From Chryseobacterium sp. 3008163 (GTDB lineage: Bacteria; Bacteroidota; Bacteroidia; Flavobacteriales; Weeksellaceae): 64,000 nucleotides of DNA. The notes beneath the pieces are model-generated. The model had not been told where the DNA came from and made no database searches. It saw only the letters and a list, made by a program, of their open reading frames with translations. This document shows positions 28,955 to 39,596 of this stretch, one piece after another. The position numbers were made by a program, and so were the translations under genes. The DNA is taken from the NCBI RefSeq assembly GCF_003669035.1, contig NZ_CP033070.1:2418001-2482000 (forward strand), read 5' to 3'. Numbering within the stretch: position 1 is the first letter of the stretch; the number at the start of each line of letters is the position of its first letter.

Positions 28955-29776
28955 ATGAAAATAAAAGATCATTTTCTTTCTCAGGAAATATTTGAAATAC
29001 AAGAAACGGAAACCAAAGGAGTTTTTAAAACCTTTCCTATTCCATCTAATATTTCTAAATATTATGAAAGTGAAGACTACATTTCTCATCATCAAGACTC
29101 AGGAAGTTTAAAAGAAAAACTCTATAAATTTTTACAATCTTTCAATCTTCAGTATAAAAAAACTATTCTAATTGATAGAATAAAAAAGAATTCTAAGGTA
29201 TTAGATTATGGTTGCGGTGCCGGAGAATTTGTTAAATTTATTGAAAATGATTTTGAAACTTTTGGGTTCGAACCAGATCCTGATGCTAAAACAGCTGCAA
29301 CAAGTAAGGTCTCCAAAGCAAAAATAATAGCAGATATTCAATTGATAGAAAACGAAAGTTTAGATGCAATTACCCTTTGGCATGTCTTCGAACACATAGA
29401 AAACCAAAGTGAAATGTTGTCAGTTTTTCATTCTAAATTAAAAGAAAAAGGTTTATTGATTATTGCAGTTCCTAACCCTACTTCTTACGATGCAAAACAT
29501 TATAAAGAATTTTGGGCAGCTTATGACGTGCCAAGACACATCTTTCATTTCTCTAAAAATGGAATGGAAAATCTCATATCAAAAAATCAAAATTGGAAAA
29601 TGAGAAAAATTAAACCTTTGGTTTTAGATTCCTATTACATCTCGATGCTGAGCGAAAAATATAAAAAATCACCTCTATTTTGGCTAAAAGCAGTCATTCA
29701 CGGAACGATTTCTAACGTAAAAGCATTGTTTTCTAACGAATTTTCAAGTTTGATATACATTATCGAAAAAAAGTAG
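28955..29776 (+). CDS. class I SAM-dependent methyltransferase
   Basis: The 273-residue product has a Rossmann methyltransferase core. The SAM motif VLDYGCGAGEFVKFIE lies at ~82-97, the acidic end of the second strand at FGFEPDPDAK, and the later motif ITLWHVFEHIENQ is typical of the UbiG/Methyltransf_11/23 group. HFSKNGMENLI and the N-terminal segment resemble small-molecule or cell-surface-sugar methyltransferases in Bacteroidota. The substrate is unknown. It follows the second parS site and is closed by a terminator at 29838. Confidence 0.8.
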   Translation: MKIKDHFLSQEIFEIQETETKGVFKTFPIPSNISKYYESEDYISHHQDSGSLKEKLYKFLQSFNLQYKKTILIDRIKKNSKVLDYGCGAGEFVKFIENDFETFGFEPDPDAKTAATSKVSKAKIIADIQLIENESLDAITLWHVFEHIENQSEMLSVFHSKLKEKGLLIIAVPNPTSYDAKHYKEFWAAYDVPRHIFHFSKNGMENLISKNQNWKMRKIKPLVLDSYYISMLSEKYKKSPLFWLKAVIHGTISNVKALFSNEFSSLIYIIEKK

Positions 29777-29837
29777 AAAATCGATTTTTAAGGCATTTCT
29801 GAAAGCCGATTTTCATCATAATTCGCATAAAAATAAA

Positions 29838-29866
29838 AAACTCAGGATAATTTCCTGAGTTTTTTG
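29838..29866 (+). terminator. intrinsic terminator after the methyltransferase gene
   Basis: ACTCAGGA (29840-29847) pairs with TCCTGAGT (29853-29860), followed by a T run. Confidence 0.8.
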
Positions 29867-30311
29867 CTTTTCTAAATTTTCTTTCGTTAACTAATTTTAA
29901 ATTTACAAGTTCAAATTTTTTAAAATTTACAATTCTATTTTAATATTCTTGTTCTTGTTTAAAAATATTTCAGTTTTATTAATTATAAATTTCTAAAGAG
30001 TCATTATCATCGACTTGCTAAATTTTTCATTCTATAAATTTTAAATTTTCAAGGACTAAATAATTTTCCACTAAAATATATAGTCGTTTAACTAAGTTTC
30101 ATTTTCAAAAAATAAAAACTTAAATATTAACCAAAAAATACTGATTTTAAGATAAATTTGATTTTCTTGCTACAAATTCTTACAAAAACCAATCATTTTT
30201 AACCTTAAATAGAAATTAGATATCAATCCTCGGAAAATCTGAGATTTTAAATTTTTAATATAAGTCTGAAGGTCATTTTTTATTACTTTTTCAGAAATTA
30301 CAATTGTCAAT
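29867..30311. other. AT-rich gene-free stretch near the origin region
   Basis: I see no gene, RNA or clear repeat here. The stretch is strongly AT-rich with many runs of A and T between two convergent terminators. No DnaA-box-like word stands out, unlike the stretch at 31557-32174. Confidence 0.4.
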
Positions 30312-30340
30312 AAAAAAATCTGCCGAAAAAATTCAGCAGA
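30312..30340 (-). terminator. intrinsic terminator of pgk
   Basis: On the minus strand TCTGCTGAA pairs with TTCGGCAGA (one G-U pair), followed by seven T, 25 bases after the pgk stop. Confidence 0.75.
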
Positions 30341-30365
30341 CTTTAAATATTTTTTTTAAATTAAT

Positions 30366-31556
30366 TTATTTATTAATCGCAGCAATACCCGGAAGTTCTA
30401 AACCTTCTAAACTTTCCAACATCGCCCCTCCTCCTGTAGAAACATAACTCACTTTATCAGCATAACCGAATTGTTTAACAAAAGCTACACTGTCACCACC
30501 ACCTACTAAAGAGAAAGCTCCTAATTTTGTAGCTTCAGCAATACTATCACCTAAAGCAATTGTACCGGCAGAGAAATTAGACATTTCGAAAACACCAATC
30601 GGCCCATTCCAAAGAATTGTTCTAGAGTTTAATAAAACATCATTAAACTGCTCACGAGATTTTGGTCCTGCATCTAATCCCATCCAACCTTCTGGAATTT
30701 CATAGATATCAACCTCTTTTCTATTTGCATCATTACTGAAACTTTCAGCAATTACAGTGTCTGAAGGTAAATATACTTTTACATTATGTTCCTTGGCTTT
30801 TCCTAAAATCTCTAATGCTAGTGGTAATTTATCTTCCTCTACCAATGAATTTCCAATTTTACCACCCAACGCTTTAATAAAAGTAAATGCCATACCTCCA
30901 CCGATGATTAAATTATCAACTGCAGGTAAAATATTTTCTATAATGGTAATTTTAGTTGAAACTTTTGATCCTCCTAATATCGCTGTAACAGGCTTTTCAC
31001 CGCTTTTTAAAACTTTATCAATCGCTTTTAATTCATTAGCCATCAGTAAACCGAAAAATTTAGTTGAATTAAAATAATTAGCAATAACCGCTGTAGAAGC
31101 ATGAGCTCTATGAGCTGTGCCAAAGGCATCATTCACGTAAGCATCTCCTAATTTTGAAAGTTTTTCAGCAAACGCCTCATCACCTTTCTCTTCTTCATTA
31201 TGAAAACGCAGGTTTTCCAATAATAAAATCTCGCCAGGTTGAAGTTCTGCAGCAGCTTGCTCAGCCTTCTCTCCTATCGATTCTTCTACAAACTTAATCT
31301 GATGACCAAGAACATTAGAAACTTCTTCTACAATATGTTTTAAAGAAAATTCATCTTTAACTTCTCCTTTTGGTCTACCTAGGTGTGTCATTAAAATTAC
31401 AGAACCCCCGTCTTTAAGAATCTTTTCAACAGTTGGTTTCACTGCCGAAATTCTTGTGTTGTCTGTAACTTTCAGCTGGTCGTCCTGAGGTACATTAAAG
31501 TCAACTCTTACTAAAGCCTTTTTATCTTTAAAATTGAAATCACTAATTGTTTTCAT
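30366..31556 (-). CDS. pgk: phosphoglycerate kinase
   Basis: The 396-residue glycolytic enzyme transfers phosphate from 1,3-bisphosphoglycerate to ADP. Recognisable stretches are [78 protein letters not shown] and the C-terminal [14 protein letters not shown] with [13 protein letters not shown]. Length and start are standard. It is a single-gene unit on the minus strand with its own terminator, next to the candidate origin. Confidence 0.96.
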   Translation of the reverse strand: MKTISDFNFKDKKALVRVDFNVPQDDQLKVTDNTRISAVKPTVEKILKDGGSVILMTHLGRPKGEVKDEFSLKHIVEEVSNVLGHQIKFVEESIGEKAEQAAAELQPGEILLLENLRFHNEEEKGDEAFAEKLSKLGDAYVNDAFGTAHRAHASTAVIANYFNSTKFFGLLMANELKAIDKVLKSGEKPVTAILGGSKVSTKITIIENILPAVDNLIIGGGMAFTFIKALGGKIGNSLVEEDKLPLALEILGKAKEHNVKVYLPSDTVIAESFSNDANRKEVDIYEIPEGWMGLDAGPKSREQFNDVLLNSRTILWNGPIGVFEMSNFSAGTIALGDSIAEATKLGAFSLVGGGDSVAFVKQFGYADKVSYVSTGGGAMLESLEGLELPGIAAINK

Positions 31557-32174
31557 ATGCTGATTTAATATTTTTATTTTTTTGAAATCGTTTTGATGAA
31601 TTAGTATTTGTCTCTTCTCAATTCATTTCGATTCATAAATATTTTCTAATTTTTGTTTCACAAATGTAAGATTTTAAACTTTTGCAAAAGATTCAAAAAG
31701 ACAAAAGTTTTCAAAAAATTTCCCACAAACCCATCACTCACTAATCAACATTAATTTCTTTATATATAAAAAAAAGAATGATAGTTGTTGTTGAGTGTTG
31801 TGAGTTTCGGGGATAACTTTTATGTTAAAACTTCATAACATTCAGTTTGAATTCAATTCATATTTAATTAACAATGTAAATTGCTGAACAGCTGATAATT
31901 TTAAGACTTATTAACAAATATTAGTAACTTTTGAGCAATGTTAAATATTAGTTTCTTGATTATGGAGAAATGCCAGATTTCTGACAGGAAAGTTTTTTGA
32001 AGTTTTGGTCATTATTTTTGGAGACAACTTTCAGTAACATTTTATTTGGATTAAGAAATATTTAGTTCAGAAAAGTTTTCCACAGTTATTCACAGTGCTT
32101 TTCACATTTTATGAGTAGGTAAATCACATTTTGCATTTTAATACTTAAATTTGTAGTATTCAAATGTTAATAAA
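31557..32174. other. candidate replication origin region with DnaA-box cluster
   Basis: This 618-bp AT-rich stretch has no gene. It holds three tightly packed DnaA-box-like words in the same direction: TTTTCCACA (32076-32084), TTATTCACA (32086-32094) and CTTTTCACA (32098-32106), close to the consensus TTATCCACA. A weaker TTTCCCACA lies at 31719-31727, and an AT-only run follows near 31752-31772. It sits 3.2 kb from a parS site and next to outward-directed genes (pgk left, long plus-strand series right). I infer oriC or a DnaA-controlled region; no dnaA gene is in the window. Confidence 0.45.
32146..32153 (+). promoter_or_regulatory. candidate -7 box for the DUF4139 gene
   Basis: TAAATTTG matches TAnnTTTG and lies 21 bases before the start at 32175. 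Confidence 0.4.
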
Positions 32175-33773
32175 ATGAAAAACTTCCTTTTGTTAGGTTT
32201 TAGTATTTTTTCAATTTCTATTTTTTCCCAAAAATCGATCTTTGCAGAAGCTGAACTCAAATCTGCTACGGTTTACGAACAATCCGGAGAGCTTTTTTCC
32301 AGCACTGCTTTTAAAATTCCGAAAGGAAGTTCGGAAATTGTTGTTACCAATATCGCAGAGAATATAGATGAGAGTACCATAAAAATAGGAAGTAAGAATA
32401 AAATTTCTATCCTTACCTACCGTTTTTCTAACGATGATGGAATGTATGAAGTGGCATTGGATAAGAAAAACCCTCAACACAAGATTGTTTTAGATAGTAT
32501 AGATTTAGTAAGAAAGCAAATAAAAAATTTGAACTTAGAAGGTGTTTCTATTTCAAAAAGTATTGAGATTTTAGATAAAAATCAAACTGTAAATTCTGGT
32601 TCTACTTCGTACGCTTCAGAAGTCTCTAAGCTGGTAAAATTTAATCAAAAGAAAAGATTGGAATTAAATTTAGCCTACGACAGCAATCAGGAAATATTAG
32701 AAAAATGGCAAAATAAATTGGCTGGTTTAGAGACAAAATTTAATCTTAATAATAAAGAAAGAGAAAATTATCCGAGAGGAAAACTCATCCTTCAAATTTC
32801 AGCAGAAGCTAATGAAAATGTCAATTTAGATATTAAATATACCGTTCGTGAAGCTTCTTGGAGACCTTATTACGATATTATTGCAAATGGATTGAACAGT
32901 AAAATAAATTTGGGATACAAGGCAATGGTTCGTCAAAACTCAGGTTTAGATTGGAAAAACATTAAAATGAACCTTGTTTCCGGCTATCCGAATCAGCAAA
33001 AGGTACTTCCTACATTGGGTGTTTGGCAATTGTATTACCAGCCGCCACCACCAAAATACAATGAAAGTGAAAAAAATGAAATTTCTACAAGATCTGCAAG
33101 TTCAGTTCAAATAGCTGAAGTGGTAATCACAGGGAATGTAAGAAATACTGCTTCACAGAATCAATTAAATTTGAGTTATGAATTGGAAGATAACTATACA
33201 ATTTTATCTAATAATAAAGACAATAGTATAAATCTTAATGCTCTCGAGATTCCAGCCAATTTTATTTATTCTTCGGTTCCAAGATATTCAAATTCAGCAT
33301 TTTTGGTTGCCGAAATTGAGAATTTGGATAAATATAATCTGATAAAAGCTGATGCAAATATCGTATTCGAAGATACCAACGTCGGAAAAACAGTCATAAA
33401 TCCGGAAACTACTGATAGTAAAATGGTTCTTACTTTGGGCGAAGACCGTAGAATCAATGTAAAGAGACAGCCTGTAAAAGATAAAACGTTTACAAAAAAT
33501 ATTTCTTCTACAAATAAAGAACAGCAATTTGCATACGAGATTACTGTAAGAAACAACAAAAGCGAAAAAATAAATATAAAAGTAAAAGACCAAATTCCTA
33601 TTTCATCTGATAAGCAGATTATCATTACGATGATTGATAGAGGGATTGAAGAATATGATGAAAAGACAGGAATTCTAACTTGGGATATTTCATTGAACGC
33701 AAATGAGACAAAGAAAATAAACTTCTCTTACAAAGTAAACTCACTCAAAAATAATCAATTAATGGGATTGTAA
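32175..33773 (+). CDS. secreted DUF4140/DUF4139 protein (mucoidy inhibitor MuiA family)
   Basis: The 532-residue product has a signal peptide (ending SIFSQ). Residues ~24-130 form the DUF4140 N-terminal part (ELKSATVYEQSGELF, FKIPKGSSEIVVTNI), followed by a helical stretch and the DUF4139 region from ~225 (YTVREASWRPYYDI, MVRQNSGLDWKNIKM) to the C-terminus (LTWDISLNANETKKINFSYKV). An insertion with VQIAEVVITGNVR recalls TonB-plug or carboxypeptidase-regulatory-like segments. The family name comes from a mucoidy phenotype, and the molecular role is unknown. It is likely periplasmic or surface-exposed. Confidence 0.8.
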   Translation: MKNFLLLGFSIFSISIFSQKSIFAEAELKSATVYEQSGELFSSTAFKIPKGSSEIVVTNIAENIDESTIKIGSKNKISILTYRFSNDDGMYEVALDKKNPQHKIVLDSIDLVRKQIKNLNLEGVSISKSIEILDKNQTVNSGSTSYASEVSKLVKFNQKKRLELNLAYDSNQEILEKWQNKLAGLETKFNLNNKERENYPRGKLILQISAEANENVNLDIKYTVREASWRPYYDIIANGLNSKINLGYKAMVRQNSGLDWKNIKMNLVSGYPNQQKVLPTLGVWQLYYQPPPPKYNESEKNEISTRSASSVQIAEVVITGNVRNTASQNQLNLSYELEDNYTILSNNKDNSINLNALEIPANFIYSSVPRYSNSAFLVAEIENLDKYNLIKADANIVFEDTNVGKTVINPETTDSKMVLTLGEDRRINVKRQPVKDKTFTKNISSTNKEQQFAYEITVRNNKSEKINIKVKDQIPISSDKQIIITMIDRGIEEYDEKTGILTWDISLNANETKKINFSYKVNSLKNNQLMGL

Positions 33774-33828
33774 TTAATTGGTTATCAGTTTATGTTAGAA
33801 AATGAATAAAAAATAAAAGTATATAAAA

Positions 33829-34263
33829 ATGAAAAGAAAAATCGCTATTGCCGCAGACCATGCCGGTTTTGAATACAAGGAAATCCTAAAAAAACATCTT
33901 GAAGAAAAGTTTGAAGTACAAGATTTTGGAACATTTTCTACCGACAGTGTAGATTATCCGGATTTTGTGCATCCTGCTGCAACTTCTGTTGAGAACGGTG
34001 AAAATGAACTAGGAATTCTGATCTGTGGGAGCGGAAACGGAGTTCAGATTACGGCAAACAAACATCAGAAAATCAGATGTGCACTATGTTGGATGCCGGA
34101 AATTGCAGAGTTGGCAAGACAGCATAATGATGCAAATATGATTTCTATCCCTGCTAGATTTATTTCTAAAGAAGTTGCTATAGAAATTGCAAACAGATTT
34201 CTCTCTACCGATTTTGAAGGTGGAAGGCATCAGACAAGAGTTGATAAAATAGCATTCTGTTAA
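33829..34263 (+). CDS. rpiB: ribose-5-phosphate isomerase B
   Basis: The 144-residue enzyme interconverts ribose-5-phosphate and ribulose-5-phosphate in the pentose phosphate pathway. Hallmarks are IAADHAGFEYKE, the DYPDF segment, CGSGNGVQITANK, ALCWMPEIAELARQHNDANM and the C-terminal FEGGRHQTRVDKI. Length and start are standard. It is closed by a terminator at 34270. Confidence 0.95.
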   Translation: MKRKIAIAADHAGFEYKEILKKHLEEKFEVQDFGTFSTDSVDYPDFVHPAATSVENGENELGILICGSGNGVQITANKHQKIRCALCWMPEIAELARQHNDANMISIPARFISKEVAIEIANRFLSTDFEGGRHQTRVDKIAFC

Positions 34264-34269
34264 ATCATA

Positions 34270-34316
34270 AAGGCTTGTAATTCAGTTTGCAAGCCTTATT
34301 TATTTTTTATTTCTTA
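34270..34316 (+). terminator. terminator of rpiB
   Basis: AAGGCTTG (34270-34277) and CAAGCCTT (34290-34297) form a perfect 8-bp stem followed by T-rich sequence. Confidence 0.7.
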
Positions 34317-34540
34317 TATTTGCGTTATCAAACAGAAATTACCAATCTGTTTATTCCATCCAAAGCCTGAAAATAATTTAGATATTTATTGAAAGGTTTT
34401 CCTCCCACTTCTCCTTTTTTGTATTAAATTTATACAACTAAAACTTTCATTATAACTGAAAATTCAATTAAAAAATATTAAAACTAAAAGATCATTTACT
34501 TTATTAAAAGCAGTTTTATTAATGTAAACGAATATCATCA

Positions 34541-35563
34541 ATGTTAGAAAATTCTCAAATAAAATTCATTTCCGAAATTAAAACTAAAGTAAGAAATGCA
34601 CAGTACGAAGCAATGAAGGCGGTGAATGTTGCCTTGATTAATCTGTATTGGGAAATTGGGAAATCTATATCGGAAAACCAGACAGAAAATTGGGGGAAAT
34701 CTGTTGTTGCTACACTATCCAAAGAATTACAAAAAGAATTTCCTGGAGTTGGAGGTTTTTCCACTACTAATCTGTGGCTAATGATGCAGTTTTATTCTGA
34801 ATATCAATCAGATATAAATCTCCAACCATTGGTAGGAGAAATTAGCTGGAGTAAACATACTGTGATATTGAGAAAATGCAAGGATCCAAAAGAACGAGAA
34901 TTTTATATCCTCTCAACCAAGAAATTTGGTTGGACAAAAAATATTCTCATTCACAAAATTGAAAATAAAACATTTGAAAAATATCTGTTAAACCAAACCA
35001 ATTTTGATGAAACTTTACCTGAGAAGTTAAAAAATCAAGCAATTCTAGCAGTAAAAGACGAGTACATTTTTGATTTTCTTGGAATAGAAGAAGAGCATTC
35101 TGAAAAAGAATTAGAAATTAAATTAATTCAAAACATCCGGGGCTTCCTGCTGGAATTGGGTAGTGATTTTTCTTTTATCGGAAACCAATATAAAGTTTCT
35201 GTTTCTGAGAAGGAATATTTTATCGACTTATTGCTATTTCATCGCAGATTACAAAGTCTTGTTGCGGTAGAATTGAAAGTAGGAGAATTTTTACCGGAAT
35301 ATAAAGGCAAGATGGAATTTTATCTTAATCTTCTGAATGATAAAGTAAAATTATCCCACGAAAATGAAGCTATAGGAATTATCATTTGCAAAAGTAAAGA
35401 CCGTACAATCGTAGAATATTCGCTGAAATCAGGTAATCTGCCAATCGGAGTCGCAACATACTCCACCTCAGAAAAATTACCAAAAGATTACCAAAAATTA
35501 TTACCAAATAATGAAGAATTATCAGAGAAATTTGATAATTATATTAAAAATTTAAAAGAATAA
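34541..35563 (+). CDS. DUF1016 / YhcG-family PDDEXK nuclease
   Basis: The 340-residue product matches the DUF1016 family: the N-terminal domain has INLYWEIGKSISE and GGFSTTNLWLMMQFYSEY, with the typical middle segment ISWSKHTVILRKCKDPKEREFYI. The C-terminal PD-(D/E)XK nuclease core has FIDLLLFHRRLQSLVAVELKVGEF, holding the Asp and the Glu-x-Lys pair. Such genes travel with restriction and mobile elements, but no methylase or mobility gene is next to it. It ends one base before the rnr start proposed here. Its biological target is unknown. Confidence 0.82.
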   Translation: MLENSQIKFISEIKTKVRNAQYEAMKAVNVALINLYWEIGKSISENQTENWGKSVVATLSKELQKEFPGVGGFSTTNLWLMMQFYSEYQSDINLQPLVGEISWSKHTVILRKCKDPKEREFYILSTKKFGWTKNILIHKIENKTFEKYLLNQTNFDETLPEKLKNQAILAVKDEYIFDFLGIEEEHSEKELEIKLIQNIRGFLLELGSDFSFIGNQYKVSVSEKEYFIDLLLFHRRLQSLVAVELKVGEFLPEYKGKMEFYLNLLNDKVKLSHENEAIGIIICKSKDRTIVEYSLKSGNLPIGVATYSTSEKLPKDYQKLLPNNEELSEKFDNYIKNLKE

Positions 35564-35564
35564 A

Positions 35565-37714
35565 ATGCAAAAAAAAATAAATACATAAGTCAGAAAAATG
35601 ACTCAAAACTATTGGAAATCGGAAGACTGATTCTCCGTTTCATGAATCAGAACCAAACCAAAATATACAATTACAAACAGATTTCAGACGGAATTGACTA
35701 TAAAAATCCGAGACAACGTGAGTTAGTGATTCAATCTTTGCATAAGCTCTTAGCGAATCAAAGAATCAAAGAAACTGAAAAAGGAAAATTCAGCATCAAT
35801 CTAAACATTGAAGGTACTTTAACCGGAATTATAGACTTTAATCAAAGTGGAAATGCTTACGTAACAGTCGAGAATTTAAAAGATGATGTTTTCGTTCACG
35901 CAAAGAATGTAAAAGATGCATTGCAAGGCGATAAAGTTCTTATCGTTACTTACAATTTTAAAGGAAAGAAAATGGAAGGCTCTGTGCTTGAAGTTTTAGA
36001 AAGAAGCCGCACAGAATTTGTAGGAACTTTCCAGCTCGTTCAGCATAAAGAATTCGGGTTTGTCGTTTGCGATAAAAAAACGATTAACACTGATATTTTT
36101 ATACCAAAAGGTAAAATTAACGGTGCAGAAAACGGCGATAAAGTCGTTGTAAAAATGCTGGAATGGAAACCTGGAGATAAAAATCCTGATGGTGAAATTA
36201 TTAAAGTTCTTGGAGCTCCAGGAGAACACGAAACAGAAATTCACTCTATTTTAGCTGAATACGGTTTGCCGTACAGCTTTCCTGAAGAAGTAGAGTCGGA
36301 TGCCGATAAAATTGACAGAAGAGTGACCGATGAAGAGGTTGCGAAGCGTAGAGATATGCGAAAAATCTGCACGTTTACCATTGACCCGAAAGATGCAAAA
36401 GACTTTGATGATGCCTTATCTATACAAAAATTAGACAACGGAAATTGGGAAATCGGAGTACACATTGCCGACGTTTCGCATTATGTAGTTCCGGGAACAA
36501 TGTTGGATGATGAAGCGTACGAAAGAGCTACTTCTGTGTATTTGGTTGACCGAGTTGTACCAATGTTACCTGAAGTTTTAAGTAATGACGTTTGCTCGTT
36601 ACGTCCGAACGAGGATAAATTTACTTTCTCTGCGGTTTTTGAGATGAATGATAAAGCTGAAGTGGTGAATGAATGGTTTGGAAGAACCGCAATTCACTCA
36701 GACAGAAGATTTACTTATGAAGAAGCTCAGGAAAGAATTGAGACTCAGGAAGGCGATTTAACGGAAGAAATTCTGACGCTCGACAGACTCGCAAAAATCA
36801 TGCGTGATCAGAGAATCAAAAACGGTGCGATTACCTTTGACAGAAGCGAAGTTCGATTTAATTTAAATGAAAAAAGCGAACCGATTGGAGTTTACTTTAA
36901 AGTCAGCAAAGACTCAAATCATTTGATTGAAGAATTCATGCTTTTGGCCAACAGAAAGGTTTCTGAATTTGTTTCTCTTAAAAAAGGAAGACCAAACGGA
37001 AATACCTTTATTTACAGAGTTCACGACGATCCAGATCCTGCGAAATTAGAAGCTTTACGAGATTTCGTTTCGACTTTCGGATATAAAATGGATCTGGCAA
37101 ACACCAAAAAAGTTGCCGAATCTCTAAATAACTTACTTTCTGAAGTAAAAGGTAAGGGAGAAGAAAATATGATCGAAACACTTGCCATGCGAAGTATGAG
37201 CAAAGCAGTTTATTCTACTGAGCCTATTGGTCACTACGGTCTTGGGTTTGATTATTATTCACACTTCACCTCTCCTATCCGTCGTTATCCCGATTTATTG
37301 GCGCACAGATTACTTCAACATTATTTAGATGGCGGAAAATCTCCTGATAAAAATGAATTGGAAGAAAAAGCTAAACATTGTAGTGCAAGAGAACGTTTGG
37401 CTGCCGATGCAGAAAGAGATTCTATCAAATTCATGCAGGTAAAATTCATGGAAAAACATTTGGGAGAAACATTTACGGGTGTTATTTCCGGAGTTGCAGA
37501 GTTTGGTTTCTGGGTGCAGATTCCTGAAAACGGTGCTGAAGGTTTGATTAAATTACGTGATTTGATGGATGATTCTTATACGTATGATAAGTCGACACAC
37601 GCTGTTTACGGCTCAAGAACAGGTAGAAAGTTTCAGCTGGGTGAAGAAGTTCAGATCAAAGTGGTAAAAGCCAATTTAATTCAGAAGCAATTGGATTTTA
37701 AGATTGTTGATTAA
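35565..37714 (+). CDS. rnr: ribonuclease R, frameshift near its start
   Basis: The 3'-5' exoribonuclease degrades structured RNA and helps in RNA quality control. Domains in order are an N-terminal winged helix, two cold-shock domains (~80-220), the RNB core (CTFTIDPKDAKDFDDALS with catalytic Asp residues, HIADVSHYV, YFKVSKDSNHLIEEFMLLAN, HFTSPIRRYPDLLAHRLL) and a C-terminal S1 domain (GETFTGVISGVAEFGFWVQIP). The long frame opens at 35612 inside conserved sequence. The real start is probably ATG at 35565 (MQKKNKYIS...), joined if one A is added to the A9 run 35569-35577. A terminator follows at 37734. Confidence 0.93.
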
Positions 37715-37733
37715 ATTTTAAAAATAAATAATG

Positions 37734-37763
37734 AAAGACTGTCCTATGTGGCAGTCTTTTTTG
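37734..37763 (+). terminator. terminator of rnr
   Basis: AAAGACTG (37734-37741) pairs with CAGTCTTT (37752-37759), followed by a T run. Confidence 0.8.
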
Positions 37764-37861
37764 TTTAAAAAAGTTTTTATCATACGATTTAGATTTAAAA
37801 AATTCATTTTTGCAGACAAATAGAAATATAATTTTTAAATTTGGGATAGAAACAAATTTGA

Positions 37862-38548
37862 ATGTTTGAACTCGTATTATCGGCCGTTGGTCTGGGCTTT
37901 ATGTTGAGCTTAGTTTTCATTGGTCCAATTTTTTTCCTCTTGATAGAAACCAGTTTTACAAGAGGTCCAAGACACGCATTAGCACTTGATTTTGGTGTCA
38001 TTACAGCAGATTTACTGTGCATTATAGCAGCCTACTATGCCAGTGCAGACATTGTAAATCTTATTGATAAACACCCCGGTTTTTATAGAATAACATCTAT
38101 TCTTATTCTTTCTTATGGGATTGTCATGCTGGTAACCAAAACCAAAATGCATTTACCCGGCGAAGAAAAAATCATCAGTCAGAACTACATAAAAACATTC
38201 CTTAATGGTTTTCTGTTAAATATTTTAAATGTAGGAGTCATACTTTTCTGGTTACTTACGGTTATTGGTGTGAGAAATCAATATCCTGATACCGGAACTT
38301 TGATTTTATACCTAGCCATCGTGATTATGACCTATCTTTTGATAGATTTGGCTAAAATTTTCTTATCAAAACAATTCCACGATAGATTGACTCAAAAATT
38401 GGCAAACAGTATCAGAAAAGGTGTTGGTATTGTGCTTATTATTTTCAGTTTCTTCATATTTCTGCAAAGTTTCAAAAAGTTTAATCAGTTTGACAAAAGA
38501 TTAGAAGAAGCAGAAAAGAAAGAACTAAAATACAAGAAAGATCAATAG
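37862..38548 (+). CDS. LysE/RhtB-family translocator
   Basis: The 228-residue inner-membrane protein has about six hydrophobic segments. The N-terminal pattern FIGPIFFLLIETSFTRGPRHALALDFGVITADL is the LysE/RhtB signature region (small-molecule or amino-acid exporters). A soluble, charged C-terminus follows the last helix (KKFNQFDKRLEEAEKKELKYKKDQ). The substrate cannot be told. It is followed by the LD-carboxypeptidase gene on the same strand. Confidence 0.82.
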   Translation: MFELVLSAVGLGFMLSLVFIGPIFFLLIETSFTRGPRHALALDFGVITADLLCIIAAYYASADIVNLIDKHPGFYRITSILILSYGIVMLVTKTKMHLPGEEKIISQNYIKTFLNGFLLNILNVGVILFWLLTVIGVRNQYPDTGTLILYLAIVIMTYLLIDLAKIFLSKQFHDRLTQKLANSIRKGVGIVLIIFSFFIFLQSFKKFNQFDKRLEEAEKKELKYKKDQ

Positions 38549-38665
38549 ATCAGTCTGATTAAAAAAAACATCAATTGAAAAATGAAATCGCAATGATTTA
38601 ATGGTATAAATATCCATGACGTTTTAGCGATTGCAGATGACCTATAAAAACAATAAAAAATACAG

Positions 38666-39595
38666 ATGAAAAAAATATTTCCAAAATCTCTTAAAAAAGG
38701 CGATAAAATTGCCATCATCTCCCCTGCCGGAGCCGTAGAACCCGCTCAGCTTGAGAAAGGAATTAAATTAATTAAAAGCAAAGGTTTTCAACCAGTGTTA
38801 GGTGAAAATCTCTACACAAAATTTTCAAACGGTTACAATTATGCCGGAACTGAAGAGCAAAGAACCAAAGACATCAATTGGGCTTTAAACGACTCTGAAA
38901 TTTCTGCTATTTGGGCATCTCGTGGAGGTTATGGCTGTCAGCATCTCATTGAAAATTTAAACTTAAAAGGTTTTACAAAGAATCCGAAATGGTATATTGG
39001 ATATTCTGATAATACAGTGATCCAAAGTTATTTGTTGAAAAAAGGTTTCGCTTCGATTCACGGACAAACCATTAAAACCTCAAGTTTCGGAGTGACCGAT
39101 GAAAGTTATGACCTGACTTTTAATATTCTTAAAGGAAAACCTTTAAAATATACTTTAAAATCGAATCATTTCAACAAAGAAGGAAATGTGGAAGGTGAAT
39201 TGATTGGAGGAAATTTAGCTTTAATTTATGCACTTTTAGGAACAAAATATTCTTTTGATTTTAAAGATAAAATTTTATTCATCGAAGATATTGGCGAAAA
39301 CTTTTATGCACTCGACAGAATGATCATGAGCTTAGAATTGGCCGGAGTTTTTACAAAAATTAAAGGCTTAATTATAGGCGGAATGACCAATATGGGAGAC
39401 GAAAAAGAAAATAAACAATACGAAGAAAGCTTTGATGAGTTTGCTTACAAATTAATCTCAGACAGAATTTCAAAATATAAATTTCCGACTGTTTTTGCTT
39501 TTCCAAATGGGCATATTCACAATAATATTCCTTTGATAATAGGAGCAGAAATATCTTTGAAAGCCGGAAAAAATGTATCGTTAACTTTTAAATAG
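38666..39595 (+). CDS. LD-carboxypeptidase (peptidase S66 family)
   Basis: The 309-residue enzyme resembles LdcA/MccF. It starts with LKKGDKIAIISPAGAV, contains AIWASRGGYGCQHLIENL and the nucleophile motif WYIGYSDNTVIQSYLLKKG with the Ser, then GNLALIYALLGT and LFIEDIGENFYALDRM with the catalytic Glu. The His is probably in FPNGHIHNN near the C-terminus. The family removes D-Ala from murein tetrapeptides during cell-wall recycling. No signal peptide, so cytoplasmic. The DoxX-like gene starts 1 base after its stop. Confidence 0.88.
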   Translation: MKKIFPKSLKKGDKIAIISPAGAVEPAQLEKGIKLIKSKGFQPVLGENLYTKFSNGYNYAGTEEQRTKDINWALNDSEISAIWASRGGYGCQHLIENLNLKGFTKNPKWYIGYSDNTVIQSYLLKKGFASIHGQTIKTSSFGVTDESYDLTFNILKGKPLKYTLKSNHFNKEGNVEGELIGGNLALIYALLGTKYSFDFKDKILFIEDIGENFYALDRMIMSLELAGVFTKIKGLIIGGMTNMGDEKENKQYEESFDEFAYKLISDRISKYKFPTVFAFPNGHIHNNIPLIIGAEISLKAGKNVSLTFK

Positions 39596-39596
39596 A

